Below the pieces are notes generated by a model, which searched no databases, was not told the origin of the DNA, and worked only from the letters and a program-made list of their open reading frames with translations. A stretch of 64,000 bases of DNA from Rhabdophis nuchalis (Eukaryota > Chordata > Lepidosauria > Squamata > Natricidae). Location: contig CM077645.1 of the NCBI GenBank assembly GCA_039707465.1, forward strand, positions 60,604,850-60,668,849. Direction: 5' to 3'. The translations under genes were made by a program, and so were the position numbers. Below, in pieces: positions 51,501-63,845 of this stretch (within the stretch, counting starts at the first letter, position 1; each line of letters opens with the position of its first letter).

Positions 51501-53699
51501 TAGAATTCCAGAGTCTTATCACTTGAAAAACTGTCAGAACTGAGGATTCCCCGCCCGCATGGGCTAAATGCAAACTATATTTCAAATATAAAATAGACAC
51601 CCACATTTTGAAAAAAACCAAACAAACATTTTTTTCAGTCCTGTGTGAGATACATGGCTGCATAGTCTACTCAAAAGAGGTTGTAGACCATTCACTTTGA
51701 AATATTGTTATTTAATTAATTGTCTTCAAAATGTTCATTGATTTATTCATTATGTATTTATTTAAGGCAAAAGAGTTGCTATTATCTAAAAGGTCACCAA
51801 TTTTGAGGGAACCTGTAGCAGATTTTAGATCAATATAAATTATGTTTTGGTTCGAAGTAGAAGAACAGACATTTTATCCCTTTGATTCCCAAACATGACA
51901 ATTTTATTTAATCTCATTAAGTAACAAAAAAAAATCCTTTATCTTAAAAACAATATGGCTGAATTGGTGTTTAAAGTGAATTGCTAATGGGCTCATTTGT
52001 TGAAAAATATGGAGATAATGATGAAATCTGTTTCATTTGTATATGCTATCATTTGGAAATGCATATCCCAGTCTTAATATTTTGATGGAAATTGCAAGGT
52101 GATTATAAAGTGGTTGCTTGCACATATGCTATATGTTAATTGCGAAACCAGAAGGATACAAATTTTACCACTTAATGTTCAATTCAATTCAATGCAGTAG
52201 TATCTGAGTCCAAACTGTCTCTTTGCAGCTCACTTTATAACAAACAATAAAAACACAATGCAGGACAAAACAAGTTGGGATCCAGTCACTCAATTAAAAA
52301 GCAGGACATAAAACAATCATATCACACGTTGCTCCATCCATCCAAACTCAAGGTATAGAAGAATAACCAGCTCTTCCAAGCCTCACACAATGCCAACAGG
52401 GTAAATTTAAGTCGGATCTCATTCCAGATGAGTTTATATACATACATTCTTATCTGCAAATTGTTATAAAAATCTACAAGAATATTTTTGTCACTAAAAT
52501 ATTATTCTTGTCTTAGTTCACTATTAATACAAATAAGGAAGTTATACTTGTGTTTCAAATAATGAAGAAAGTGAAAATTTCTTTTTAATTTATATTTATT
52601 TAATTTAAATTTATACAAAATTTCTGCTTCCCAATTCTGATTAAATGAGAGTTTATGTTCCGTTAGTTGGTTGATTTGGTTGCTTTGGTTTTTCGCTTTA
52701 CTGACAACTTTCTATTTTAATTGTGATGGCTCAGGAAAGGCATCGTGGATAGAGATGACACTTCCATATTTTATTTCAGCTTCCCATTGTCTGGAGCCAT
52801 ACACTTTTCCTGATGAGTTGAACAAGTGAAGAACCTTATAGTCAATAGGTATGTTTTTCAATAAGGAAAGCTAGGAGCAACTGGTCTCTTTTGTGCAAAC
52901 AGTCGGCGGTGTGACTTGCTTTTGTTGTGCTCAAAAGGGTTTACACTTTTTTTTGCTCTACCTCTTACTTTGCTTTCATTATTATATACCTTGGAAAATA
53001 CACTTTTCACCTCACTGTCTCTAAGTCGGATCCCAAAGTGATTTTCAGCAAAGATGCTGTGAAAAAGGGAAAGAATAATGATGAGAAAACCAACTTCTTA
53101 ATTCATTTATGAATAATTTAGCTGACTGGGGACAGTTTGCATTGTATATCATATTTAATATTAACTAAGAGAAAGGTAAAATAAAATAAAAATAAAAGCA
53201 ATATGGATTATTTGGATAGGGTTCATGACATTATGTCCAAAGGCTCTAAACAAAAATGAAAAAAGACAAATCGCCTTAGAAAGATACTGATTGAAAGCAA
53301 CTCCAGTTAGGACGATGGTTTAGAGGGAGATATTATTGCTCAGATACTAAATAAACCCTGCTTTGCCCTGCACAGCCTCCAGCAAGCCCCTGGTCTTTCC
53401 CACTCTTTCTTTCTCACCCTGTTCCTCTATTTTCTCTCATAATCTCAGTCCTGATTCTCTTTTTCCTGCTCTTGTGAATGTTGGAGTCGTGACCTTTGTG
53501 GTTTATAGGCCACTGGAGACCGAACTAAATGTGTTAGCACAGAGTCAAAACAAGTAATAGCTGGCCAATTAAATTAATAATCCATATTATTACAATGTTT
53601 AACCATGGCTATTTCCTCAGTGGTCTGTTTAAATCACAGCCAAGTCCTGACCTATTTAAATGAATAACTAGAATTATGAGAAATTCCATTTAATAAACA
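51501..53699. other. Intergenic, mostly unrecognised
   Basis: The stretch 52160-52440 (tccaagcctcacacaatgcc and neighbours) has the texture of a minus-strand LINE 3' end but cannot be assigned. Otherwise nothing seen. Confidence 0.35.
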
Positions 53700-54000
53700 C
53701 AGCAAGGAATGCAACACAGTCGAGTATGAAATATTTATTGCCTCTTTTTAACCAGCAGTTATCAGAGACTGGGCTAATGGAGATTTAATTCCTGGTGAAG
53801 GCTTGGCAAAAATTTAAATCCTGAATCTCCTACAGAACTGAGCGAGACATAAGGCAGAATCAGGAGTTTCTCAATTCCTATGATGAAGCTCTCCAGGGCA
53901 ACAGAAGATCAAAGCAAGCAGCTCCAGACAAGCAGCTCTAGAGCAACGCTATCTCTGATCCAACCATCACACCTCCTGCCAGTTGCCATCATGTTGGAAG
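53700..54000. promoter_or_regulatory. Candidate conserved noncoding block
   Basis: Repeat-free, moderately GC-rich sequence with a TCF/LEF-type ATCAAAG at 53908-53914 and several homeodomain-like TTTAATT/CTAATG sites. It has no coding potential. Regulatory role is a guess based on texture and position downstream of VTI1A. Confidence 0.2.
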
Positions 54001-54232
54001 GAACGATACTCTATTTTGCCAAGGAATATATTTTAAATCATTGGGAAGGTTTTTTTTAGTAAAACAAAAACATTTTTTCTTTTTTTTTTCTTTTGAAAGA
54101 ATTAAGTAGAATAGATAATTTGTGTCTTTAGGCCATGGAACCCATCAGATAAGGAGGCTATTTTCTAATCAAGGTTCTTCCAAGAACTAAGCTTTTAAAT
54201 TCACATAAATGCAATATTAATCAAAGCATAAT

Positions 54233-54849
54233 ACAGGTAGTCCTCAACTTATAACCAGAACTGAGCCCAAAATGCATGTTGCTAAGTGAGAAATTTGTTA
54301 AGCGAGTTTAGCCCCATTTGTTAAATTAGTAACACGGTTGTTACGTGAATCTGTTTTCCCCATTGATTTTGCTTGTCAGAAGGTCACAAAAGGGAATCAC
54401 ATGACTCTGCGACACTACAACCATCATAAATGTGAGTCAGTTGTCAAGCATCTGAATGTAAATCACGGTCATAAACCAGTGGTGGGATTCAAACATTTTT
54501 TACTACTGGTTCTGTAGGCATGGCTTGGTGAGCATGGCATGGGAAAGATACTGTGAAATCTCCATTTCCTTCCCACTCCAGGGGAAGGTTACTGCAAAAT
54601 CCCAATTTCATTCCGATCAGCTGGGACTTGGGAGGCAGAGAATAGATAGGGATGGGGCCAGTCAGAGGTGGTATTTACCGGTTCTCCAAACTACTCAAAA
54701 TTTTGGCTACTGGTTCTCCAGAACTGGTCATAACCTGCTGAATACCTCTGGCATAAACATGAAAAATGGTCATATAAGTCACTTTTTTCAGTGCCATTGC
54801 AACTTCAAATGGTCACTATATGAACTTTTGTAAATTGGGGATTACTTGT
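54233..54849 (+). mobile_element. Non-autonomous TA-flanked DNA element, copy 3, interrupted
   Basis: It starts acaggtagtcctcaacttat and ends ggggattacttgt. The parts at 54233-54476 and 54759-54849 together make a full element like 11491-11837, with TA flanks. It was split by the element at 54477-54750. Confidence 0.82.
54477..54750 (+). mobile_element. hAT-type non-autonomous element nested in copy 3
   Basis: It starts cagtggtgggattcaaacat and ends aatacctctg. The 8-bp flanks tcataaac (54469-54476) and gcataaac (54751-54758) match at seven positions. Removing the insertion restores the outer element's order (cataaac then atgaaaaatgg). It shares the family with 48585-48817 and, at its ends, 62421-63845. 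Confidence 0.85.
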
Positions 54850-55317
54850 ATACATAAGTAGCAAACTATTCCATTGACCTATAAATTACTCAAAGCTCAA
54901 ACTGCCCTAAAACTCTCTAGAACAGAAATATTTTAAGGGTGTGCATGCAGATGCACATGTGTACGGGGACCAGTCCAAACATGCTTTGTTAGCAATTTAA
55001 CAGGTTGCTAAATATAGTGCTTTCAATTTTCCTGTAATGTTGAAAAACAAATATTAAAGGATATACTCAGGTATATCATCGAGACTGTCAAATGTTTTGT
55101 TTGCTTCCTAGATACTAGCTAAAGAACGAAGACTTGCTATCCTGCTATTCATTTGTGCACATCAACAGCAGTGTCAGACATGAGTTCACACATCACACTA
55201 AACCCAAAATGTGCTTGGTTTGGTTTTAGTTTAACATGTTTTCTCAACCTTGACATCTGTGGTTTATTTAATTAACCATAACTTGACAGGTGTATGAACT
55301 TTTTGTGTTTCACAGAA

Positions 55318-55352
<35 letters not shown>

Positions 55353-56135
55353 GAGAGCAAACCAACAAATTAAAATGAACAGATCAAGGCTGTAGTCATA
55401 ATTGTAAAGAAAGCTAAAGGGTCATAAGCAACAGATTAAGCTAGGATCTGCAAAATTAGCAAGCAAAATAAGGGAAACAGAATTAAGCTACATATCACAC
55501 CCAAAAAGAAAAATATATCTAGAGTTTTAATATTTCTATACGGTCTTGGTTCATAAATCCAAGAAAGCCTGTGAAGCCATAAAATAACCCTTAATATTTC
55601 AAAGGGCCCACTGATTAACCTTAATGATTCTTGATCCTATGCATAGCTCAGTGTTATCTCCCTTTTGAAGATAGTCTGTGTTTTGTTGACTTGATCATTA
55701 GCAGAAACAAAGTTTTATTTGAAAATTATTCTAACTGCTTGGATTCTTTACAATGGTTTTGACTTAACTTTAGTTCCAGGTTTAAGTTCCAGAACTAAAC
55801 ATGTTAGTGTGTTTTTTCAAGATACATTTTGTGAGCTCTGGGGCTAGGCAGGGAGAAAGATGCCTCCAGGAAGATGCTATGGAGTGAGATTAACAAGACA
55901 TTTACTAGTTAAGGACCTACAATATTTGATATACATAACCTACCAGATAACTTTATCTCCAGCTTGCTTAATAGTCTTCCTCAGCAACACTGGAGAGTAA
56001 AGTATAAAGCCCCATCTTTTAGTGACTGTACTCATTTAACATTCCAGAAACTAAGTCTCTAGTTTATACATTTGCCTATCGTCTTTTCCGTAAAATTTCT
56101 TGTTCTGACTATATAGATTCCCTTGCAATTGGTTA
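54850..56135. other. Intergenic, nothing recognised except a CA repeat
   Basis: A (CA)n tract of about 17 units lies at 55318-55351. No gene seen. Confidence 0.45.
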
Positions 56136-56143
56136 ATCTAGTA

Positions 56144-56277
56144 CAGGGGCGTCAAACTCATGCTGCTACATTGTTGTCACATGATAAATCACAACTTTTT
56201 TGCCTTTGCTAAACTGGGAGTAGGCATGGCCAGCATGTGACGCATCCATCCCGTGGGCTGTGGATTTGACACCCCTG
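56144..56277. mobile_element. hAT-type miniature element, 134 bp
   Basis: The inverted ends caggggcgtcaaactcatg and gatttgacacccctg are flanked by atctagta (56136-56143) and atatagta (56278-56285), seven of eight matching. This is one of the cleanest transposon boundaries in the window. Confidence 0.88.
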
Positions 56278-56285
56278 ATATAGTA

Positions 56286-57334
56286 GAATAGATGGGAATT
56301 ATATCTACTTTTTATTATCAGACCACTGCTCTGGAAAGTCATTACATTATTATCCATCACCATGGCATTACATCACAACTTGTTTGAACAACCTTATACT
56401 TTTCTATTTTTTAATGATGTCTATTTTTCTTTTTTCCTTGTGCCAAGATTGAGTTTGGAAGGTTCTTCTTATGGAAAAGCTTCCTACAGAATCTGAAGTT
56501 CACAGATCACTTCCTACGCATTCTTCACAAGCAGCTGATCCATAGAAATGAATTTCACTTTGGCAGTGCTGTTTTCTAATTAATCTATCAGTCTGATATG
56601 GTTCAGTCATTTTGCTAACGCAGCATGTATTTCCTTTTGATTTTAGTTTAACACATGTGAGCTCAGCCAATTGTGGTTTATTCAATAAGCAGAGTTAAGC
56701 AAGTCCTGGCTTCTTTTATTATTTATTGTTTTGAAGGGCTGATTGATTTACTTTTCTGCCTTCATGTTTGAAATCAATATCCCAAGTGATTTGCAATAGA
56801 AAACAACACATACCGCACACCACAAAATGCAAAATATAGAAGCAAATTAAAACATTAATGATAAAACATTAGTAGTTAAGGGCCTGGTAAAAGAGACCTT
56901 TGCTATTTTTTAAAAAGATAGATAAAACAGGGGCCAAAGGCAACTCCCAATTCCATTTGCCCATACATGCAAAGTGGGGCTAACTTCATAAGATAAAAGT
57001 ATGAATCAGGGTGCTCCATTTCAGATAAGATTTCGTTTTTCATATTGACAGGAAGAACTTGGAATAAAATTTGTATTTTCGGTTTATGTAACTGTGAAGG
57101 TAAGTCAATACCCTTACTGATTTTTTGGGAAATACAAATATACATCCTTTCATTTGTGTGTAAACCATTCCCAAGAGTTTCACTTAATATACTTGATGTT
57201 AATAAATTGATCTCTTTAAAAACACAGCTGCTAGGTCATTCCAGTAAAGATTTGATGCAAAGGGTAGGAAACCATAAATGTCAGTAAGAGTGGAGGCTTT
57301 GTCAAAATTACTGGAGTGGTGTATTTGATACTGT
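56286..57334. other. Intergenic, nothing recognised
   Basis: No gene or named repeat. Confidence 0.4.
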
Positions 57335-57551
57335 GGCTTGATGGTGCAGTGGTTAGAATGCAGTATTGCACGCAAATTCACTTTCAGTAGTTTGATCCTG
57401 ACCGGCTCAAGTTTGACTTAGCTTTTCATCCTTCTGAGGTCAGTAAAATGAGGACCCAGATTGTTGGGAGCAGTATGCTGACTCTGTAAACCACTTAGAG
57501 GAAACTGTAACACACTCTGAAGCAGCATATAAGTGCTATTCCTATTGCTAT
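57335..57551 (+). mobile_element. tRNA-derived SINE (squamate type)
   Basis: The tRNA-like head has an A-box-like tggtgcagtggttagaatg at 57342-57360 and a B-box-like agtttgatcct at 57389-57399. The body contains tgaggtcagtaaaatgagga, attgttgggagcagtatgct and ctctgtaaaccacttagagg. The tail ends with repeated ctattcctattgctat units. The A and B boxes would form an internal RNA polymerase III promoter. Confidence 0.85.
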
Positions 57552-58079
57552 GTTAGCTCTGCTCTTTTGTAAAAGTAGGGACAGCATGATGCAGATATGA
57601 GAAGGAGAGACACTGTATATAGCAGTGCATAAATGTGACTTAACAGCCCCCTCCCTACATTCCATGATTTTTTTCTGCGCAAAAGATTGGAAGAAAAAAA
57701 TAATGATGATGAAAAAATAAAGGATTTTTAAAATCATTTTCAAACACTTACTTTAAAAAAAAAATTAAACCATTTATAGAATGCACAAATAAACCAGTTT
57801 GCTTCCTTGGCAAATTTATAAGCCTTATTGTTGGTTTTTGATGACTGCCTTCAGAAGGTTATATGAACATGTGAATCGAGGCTAGTGCTCTTTGTAGTTA
57901 TTTGTGAGCCATCCAATGGAAGACAATGAAATTTATTTTGGAGGAAAGATGGACAGAACTGCATTATTAATATACTCTCAAACAAGACAACCAGCTTCTT
58001 TAAATACAGCCTGACAGAGGGGGGGGTGGTGGTGGTGGTGGTAAGAAATTGCAGATCAAGGATCAAAGAGCACAGTGCT
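57552..58079. other. Intergenic with small (GTG)n tract
   Basis: A G-run and (GGT)n tract lie at 58019-58042. Otherwise nothing recognised. Confidence 0.4.
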
Positions 58080-58990
58080 CCACCTTAAATCCCTCCCATC
58101 CTATTAATTCTTCCTTACCTTTAGATAAAGCTCTGAAACAAATTTCTCACATCAATGATACCTCCATAATCAATTTCAAATAGCCCTTTGCCGAGGGATG
58201 CAAATCTTAGCTTTGCCTTAATAAAGCATTTTGGAAGATGGATGTAGCGATCTGCTATTATTAAATGAAAAGTGGTCTCTTTTTAATCTGGAGATGTGGG
58301 GGCATTTGTAACAGAGTAAATCAAAGGTTTGGTCTCTTTCTCTTCCTAATTATCAATAGTGTTTTATAATCCTATTAATATTGATACACAGTATACTGGA
58401 GATCTGTTAACGTATAATGTATGTGGAGGATAATTAACAAGATCCAAGTCAGATCAATCGCCTATTTGACAGCAAACGGTGTGTGGCTTATAAATTATAC
58501 ATATGCAAGGTATGGTTAGAAATGTTTAAAGTTTCAGTCCAATCCTTACACCACGAGCACTGTGGGAAAACGCTGAACTTAAAGACACAATCTCTTGCCT
58601 GCTAGGTTTATACTGTAGGTCGGAGGAAGGAGCCTTATTTAAAAATCAAAAGAGCACCATTAACTGCCAAGATCTCAAAGCAGCCTGGAAAACATGCCTC
58701 CTTGTGAAGTGCAGAAAAACAAAAGACAAACTCTTGTAAGAAAATGGCTGATTAATGAAACTGAGGAGAATCTTTTTTTTCTGCCCCTTTGATTTAAGAG
58801 AAGAGACAGCAGGTGGGAAGTTCCAGATGGCAGATCTCGTCCCATGTCTTTACATTGGCCATTAATGAGGTTAGACTTTGCTAGGGCAGTAAATATAATT
58901 AATAATTCCAATTAATATTGCATGCTTTGCTACGTCTGAGAGCGCAAAAGCTTTTTCTTTTTCTTTACAGATTACAGTACATTTCCCAAA
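58080..58990. promoter_or_regulatory. Best candidate conserved noncoding enhancer block
   Basis: About 900 bp with no transposon scar. It includes a perfect octamer ATGCAAAT at 58198-58205, a TCF/LEF site ATCAAAG at 58320-58326, many TAATTA/ATTAATA homeodomain cores (for example ggccattaatgagg near 58857 and aattaataattccaattaat near 58897) and a CTTTGCC/AGGCAA mix typical of deeply conserved elements. If this is the VTI1A-TCF7L2 interval, it could control TCF7L2. That is inference; conservation is not measured here. Confidence 0.35.
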
Positions 58991-60055
58991 GCACCTTGTA
59001 GAGTGGGAAGACGGAAAATGGTGAAATACAGCTTCCCTTTGGGTGCATTGGGGATAGCGGTTACTGAGGTAAACGGGGTGAGATGAAAGGAATTGTCAAA
59101 TTAAACAACAATAATATTATTACTATTAATAATTACCTAAGGGATATGACCCAATGTGTTAAGAACACTTGAAAAATGTTTCTGATTTCCTCTGATGATG
59201 AACATCAAATCTAAATGGTCCAAGGAGTGTATGCCAGACCCTGATTCAAGTTAACCGATTGAATTCTACATAGCAGCTTTCCAAACATTAAGTACTGAGA
59301 TGTAGAAAGAGGGAAATGTTTCACACCTCATATTTGGCTCCAGAAAACATTTTAAAGAGGTTTATGTTTCCAGTATCCCCAATATCAGTTAATCTAAGGG
59401 AATGGGTGGATCATGGTAATTAAAATCACTGAAAAGCTTTTGGCAACATATGCAGCTTTTATTTCCGTGGCATTTTTATCATCTGGTGGTTTGAAATCTT
59501 TTTAGATAGGATATTTATTTAATGTGAACAATATGACCTGTATATCTGCCTCTGCAGGTATAATTTAGGTGAATTTGGATTGGTACAGAAGAGTATACAG
59601 TATACAATATATTCTTACATTGTCCCAAATTAGAAATTTTATGAAAAGTTTCTTTCAAATTAGTTGGATTTTTTTTAAAGTCTTCAGTACTTCCTTGATT
59701 TAAGATAGCCTTCTCAAAAATTGGAGCTGCTATCCTATTATTTTCAGCTGGAATTTTAATCCAATAAAGTTGAACACCATATAACTGGCTAAGAATTAGT
59801 TCTATAGAAGAGAAATAAATGTAACTTTATAATTCCTGCATAAGTGAATGAGAGAGAAAGAGAGAATTTTTTTTAAAAGGAACAATTTATAGGATTTGGT
59901 TCAAATGAAAATATTGTTTTATACTGGCCACCAAATTTAACTGTAAAAATTACACTATGATCATTGATTGGGGGGGGGGGGGGACAAGAATTATTTGTAT
60001 AATGACAATATAAATATAGACATTTGTAGAAAAAAGCAAATGAGAGCCAGTAAGG
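58991..60055. other. Intergenic, nothing recognised
   Basis: No gene. A G-run of 14 lies at 59970-59983. Confidence 0.4.
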
Positions 60056-60187
60056 CAGCGGTGTCAAGGTCATGGCCTGTCCAGATGCATCACGCGCTGG
60101 CCAAACGCACCCCTGGTTTAGTGAAGGGAGAAAAAGTCATAATACGTCACATGATGACAATGTGACACTGGACGTTTGACACCAATG
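60056..60187. mobile_element. hAT-type miniature element (CAGCGGTGTCAA ends)
   Basis: The left end cagcggtgtcaaggtcatgg and right end gtttgacaccaatg are inverted matches and related to 56144-56277. The target duplication is poor (cagtaagg and gtgtaggg, five of eight). Confidence 0.68.
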
Positions 60188-60195
60188 GTGTAGGG

Positions 60196-60951
60196 CAGCG
60201 ATGGTGAACCTTTTTTGGCTCGCATGCCATAAGGGGGAGAGCACAGGGGGGTCATGCACAGGTGTCCCACATCCATAATGCAATGCACCCCCCCCCCAGC
60301 GTGCATGTGTGCATGACAGGAGCTCCCCTCCCCATTTTTACATGCTTTTTTCACCCTTCCCAGGCACGAGGCTTTATAGGAGCCTGGGGAGGGTGAAAAC
60401 AGCCCCCCTGCCCCTGGAGGCCTTCCAGAAGCTTTAGGAGCTTCCCTGAAGCCTCTGGAGGACTAAAAAAGACGCTGCAAGCAAACTGGAAGTCACTTCC
60501 AGTTTGCTTGTAGGGCCAGTTTAAGCCCTCCAGAGGCTTCAGAAACTTTCAGGGGGCTTCCCTTAAGCCTCAGGAGGATTTAAAAGGACACTACAAGCAA
60601 ACCAGAACTGACTTCCAGTTTGCTCATAGGGGCATTTTAAGCCCTCCAGAGGCTTCAGGGACCTTCAGGAGGCTTCCCTGAAGGACTAAAAAGTGACTTC
60701 TGGTTTGCTCGTAGCATCCTTTTTAGTCCTCCGGAGGCTTCAGGGAAGCTCATGAAGCCTACGGAGAGCCTCTGGGGGGGTGGGTTATTTTTGCCCTCCC
60801 CAGGCTCCTATAAACCCTGGGGAAGGCAAAAAATGGCGTTAAAAGTGGCTGAACTCAGCTGGCAAGCGTGCTGGCCAGCTGATAAGGCAAACCGTGACAA
60901 ATAGTTCTGCATGCTACCTGTGGCATGCATGCCATAGGTTCACCATCCCAG
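60196..60951. mobile_element. hAT-type non-autonomous element (CAGCGATGGTGAACC ends)
   Basis: The ends cagcgatggtgaacctttt and ataggttcaccatcccag are inverted matches. It begins exactly 8 bp after the preceding element. The interior contains several nearly perfect inverted GC-rich blocks, for example gcaagcaaactggaagtcac against its reverse complement at 60488-60512. No transposase. Confidence 0.75.
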
Positions 60952-61130
60952 GTTAGGGGATAAGGCACCAGACTAGAAACTGGGAGACCATGAGTTCTAG
61001 TCCTGCCTTAGGCACAAAGCCTAAGTATGACTGCAGGAACTTTTCCAAAAAGTTGCCATTAGTCAGCACTTTCTCAAAGCCAAAAAGAAAAGAAAAAGAA
61101 ACAAAAGAGAAAAAGAAGAAAAATATATAG

Positions 61131-61554
61131 CAGTGATGGCGAACCCATGTGTGGCACGCAGTGGCACGCAGAGCCATTTGTCAGGGCACGTGAGGCAATG
61201 CCTGTGAGCTGGCCAGTGTGCATGCACATGCTGGCCAGCTGAATTCGCCCTTTTTTGCATTCTTTTTTCACCCTCCCCAGGCTCCAAAGGCTTTATAGGA
61301 GCCTGGGGAGGGCAAAAAGAGCCTCCCCCCCGAGGCCCTCTTGAGGCTTCATGAACTTTCCTGAAGCCTCCGAGCACACAAAATGACGCACCGCCGAAAC
61401 CGGAAGTGACGTCCGATTTGCTTGGAGCGTCATTTTGAGTGGTCCAGAGGCTTCAGCGACCTTCAGGAGGCTTCCGTTAAGCCTCTGGACCACTCAAAAT
61501 GACGCTCCAAGCAAATTGGACATCACTTCTGGTTTCGGCAGCGCGGTCTACAAA

Positions 61555-61586
<32 letters not shown>

Positions 61587-61903
61587 ATATGTCCGATATG
61601 CTTGGAGCGTCATTTTGAGTGCTCCGGAGACTTCAGCGAAGCCTCCTGAAGGTCGCTGAAGCTTCCGGAGGGCCTCCGGGGGGGCGGAGGAGGCTGCTTT
61701 TGCCCTTCCCAGGCTCCTATAAAGCCTCTGGAACCTGGGGAGAGCGAAAAGAGCATGCAAAAAATTGGGGGTCACGTCTATAGTGTGCGCATGCACACTG
61801 AGGGGTGTCATGCATTACAGTATGGGTGCAGCATGCCTGCATACGACCCCCGTGCACTCCTCCCACTAATGGCACGCAAGCCAAAAAAGGTTCGTCATTT
61901 TTG
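61131..61903. mobile_element. hAT-type non-autonomous element, second copy
   Basis: The left end cagtgatggcgaacccatgt and right end aaaaaaggttcgtcattttt belong to the same family. The interior has a long hairpin around 61400-61530 and an (AAAT)n tract at 61556-61588 that may mark a further small insertion. The 8-bp flanks do not match, so one end may have decayed. Confidence 0.7.
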
Positions 61904-62344
61904 TATTGACAAAAATGGGTATCTTGAAAGTATCTTCTTTATAACAGCTTGCAAAGACAGCTGCTCACAGCATCTGGTTTCTTGCTTCTTCCATGGATAC
62001 AGCCACGCATGTTGTTTACATTCTGGTTTGTTAATTCGTTACCTGGCACCAACAATTTTTTAAGAAAAGTGACTTTATATCTACATCAGTTGTAAGTGAA
62101 CATCCATCACAGAACAAAAATCTTGGCGTAAAACATCTACTTCCACACACACCAACCATTTAAGGCACTTTAGACAACCTGCAGCTCCACTGATAAATGT
62201 AAATGGAACTGAGAACTTTATTTTTGTGGCCTGTAGAGAATAGCTCAGCTTGTGCCTCTGATTTTTGATGGCCTCAAATCAAGGAGGTGGTTTCTATCAT
62301 TTTGAAATAGAAAATAGATAAACACCCTATTGTAAGCCAAAGCC
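61904..62344. other. Intergenic, nothing recognised
   Basis: No gene or repeat that I can name. Confidence 0.4.
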
Positions 62345-62420
62345 TAGGGAAGAGAAAGTTGAAGGGAAGGTTGAATGGAAAGGAAAGGTTGAAGGGAAGG
62401 GAAGGTTGAAGGGAACGGAA
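62345..62420. repeat. (GGAAR)n simple repeat, left part
   Basis: Imperfect gaagggaag/gttgaaggg units. It continues at 63846 after the inserted element, so one microsatellite was split. Confidence 0.8.
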
Positions 62421-62922
62421 CAGAGATGGGTTCCTACCGGTTCAGACAGGTTCGCTGCCATGCCCCCCGAACCAGTTCCCCGGTCAGTTGCCCTGCCCGT
62501 GTGCCCCACCCAGTCACTCCTCACCTCCTGGGCCGCTTCCCTGCCTAAGCTGTCATGTGGTGCCTGCCATGTGCCCCAACTAAGCTGCCTGCTCCTGCCT
62601 ACAGGTAAGTCTCGCTAGCCCCCCCCCTCCCTGGAGCTTGCTGCACCACCACCCTGTCCCCACTGGCCTTGCAACCTTACTTTCCCTGGCCTCTTCCAGG
62701 ATCCCCATGAACCTCATTTTGGCTCCCAGGAGGCTTCAGGCAGGCCCAAAATAGGGTTGGGGAGCCTGGGGTCCGTGCGCCCATTTTGGCTGCCAGGAGG
62801 CTTCAGGCAGGACCAAAATAGGGCACGACGGCTGCCTAACAAGCCTCCCTGCAGCTTCCTGGAAGCAAAATCAGGAGAAAGAAAGAAATCCTCACCACTT
62901 GGGGATCCCCAAGTGCATGGAG

Positions 62923-63050
62923 CAAAGGTCTGCAAACTTGGCAACTTTAAGACTTGTGGACTTCAACTCCCAGAATTCAGCTCTGCTGGCTGGAGAATTC
63001 TGGGAGTTGACGTCCACAAGTCTTAAAGTTGCCAAGTTTGAAGACCTCTG
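62923..63050. mobile_element. hAT-type hairpin element, 128 bp
   Basis: Nearly perfect long inverted repeat: the left arm contains ggcaactttaagacttgtgg, the right arm its complement, meeting around gctctgctggctgg. The flanks gcatggag (62915-62922) and gcatgaag (63051-63058) match at seven of eight positions. Confidence 0.85.
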
Positions 63051-63300
63051 GCATGAAGCTTGAGATGAGAGCTTATTGAAAGTGCTGCTAGCTATCCTTG
63101 CTCATTCTAAGCTAATCAATAGTGGAGCTCTAAGAATGACAGATGATCAATGTGCATGTTCTCAGTTTCAAAACGTCTGGCTTTTCTTCCTACCAAAGAC
63201 CTTCTGGGGTTCTTCACAGGAAGGGAGGGAGGAAAGGAAGGGAGAAAGAGGGAAGGTAAAGTGAATGAGATATGGATGGATGGATAGAAGGAAGGAGGAG

Positions 63301-63302
<2 letters not shown>

Positions 63303-63364
<62 letters not shown>
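63303..63364 (+). repeat. (GA)n microsatellite
   Basis: About 31 GA units inside the composite element, preceded by ggat/ggaa-rich sequence. Arg/Glu and Ser/Leu frames here are artefacts. Confidence 0.95.
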
Positions 63365-63369
<5 letters not shown>

Positions 63370-63433
63370 GAAACAAAGGACCATAAACTGGCACTAGATG
63401 CAGCTTCAGAGGATGCTTTGAAACAGCACAGCA

Positions 63434-63590
63434 ATCTGTGGCTAGAAGAGACCTCAGAGGTCATCTAGTCCAACCCCCTGCTCCAGCAGGAGACCTTATA
63501 TCATCTTGGCTATTTTGGTGTCTCTATCACAGAGAAAAAATTCCCAGAAATCTCCAGGCATTGCCAACCTCTACCTAGTAAAAAAAAAAA
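63434..63590. mobile_element. CR1 LINE 3'-region fragment
   Basis: The stretch gaagagacctcagaggtcat, ctagtccaaccccctgctcc and agcaggagacctta is the well-conserved CR1 3' region. The rest of the element is absent. Confidence 0.75.
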
Positions 63591-63845
63591 ACTAGATCAA
63601 AAACTTCATGCAGTATTAAAAAGCATAGAAAAGGGGGCTGCTGTGTATTGTTTAATGGACTGCTAAATTGGCAAAATGGATGGTTAAATTGGTGACGCCT
63701 ACCCAGTCACATCACCACCAAGCCACTCCCACCCAGTTGCATGACTGCCAAGCTACTCCCACCTAGTCACATGACTGCCAAGCCACACCCACAAAATTAG
63801 CCACACCCACAGAACCAGTAGTAAAAATTTTGAAACCCACCACTG

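Larger units (their letters stand above)
62421..63845. mobile_element. hAT-type composite element with nested insertions
   Basis: The left end cagagatgggttcctaccgg and right end attttgaaacccaccactg are inverted matches. The flanks gaacggaa (62413-62420) and gaagggaa (63846-63853) agree at seven of eight positions, although the surrounding simple repeat makes chance agreement likelier. It contains the hairpin element at 62923-63050, a GA tract and a CR1 piece, which explains its length. Confidence 0.65.

Noticed and set aside
57342..57415. Functional tRNA gene
   Set aside because: Boxes A and B are present but the cloverleaf does not close and the downstream SINE body follows, so it is a SINE head.
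63116..63468. Ser/Leu and Arg/Glu-rich frames
   Set aside because: Translations of the GA microsatellite.
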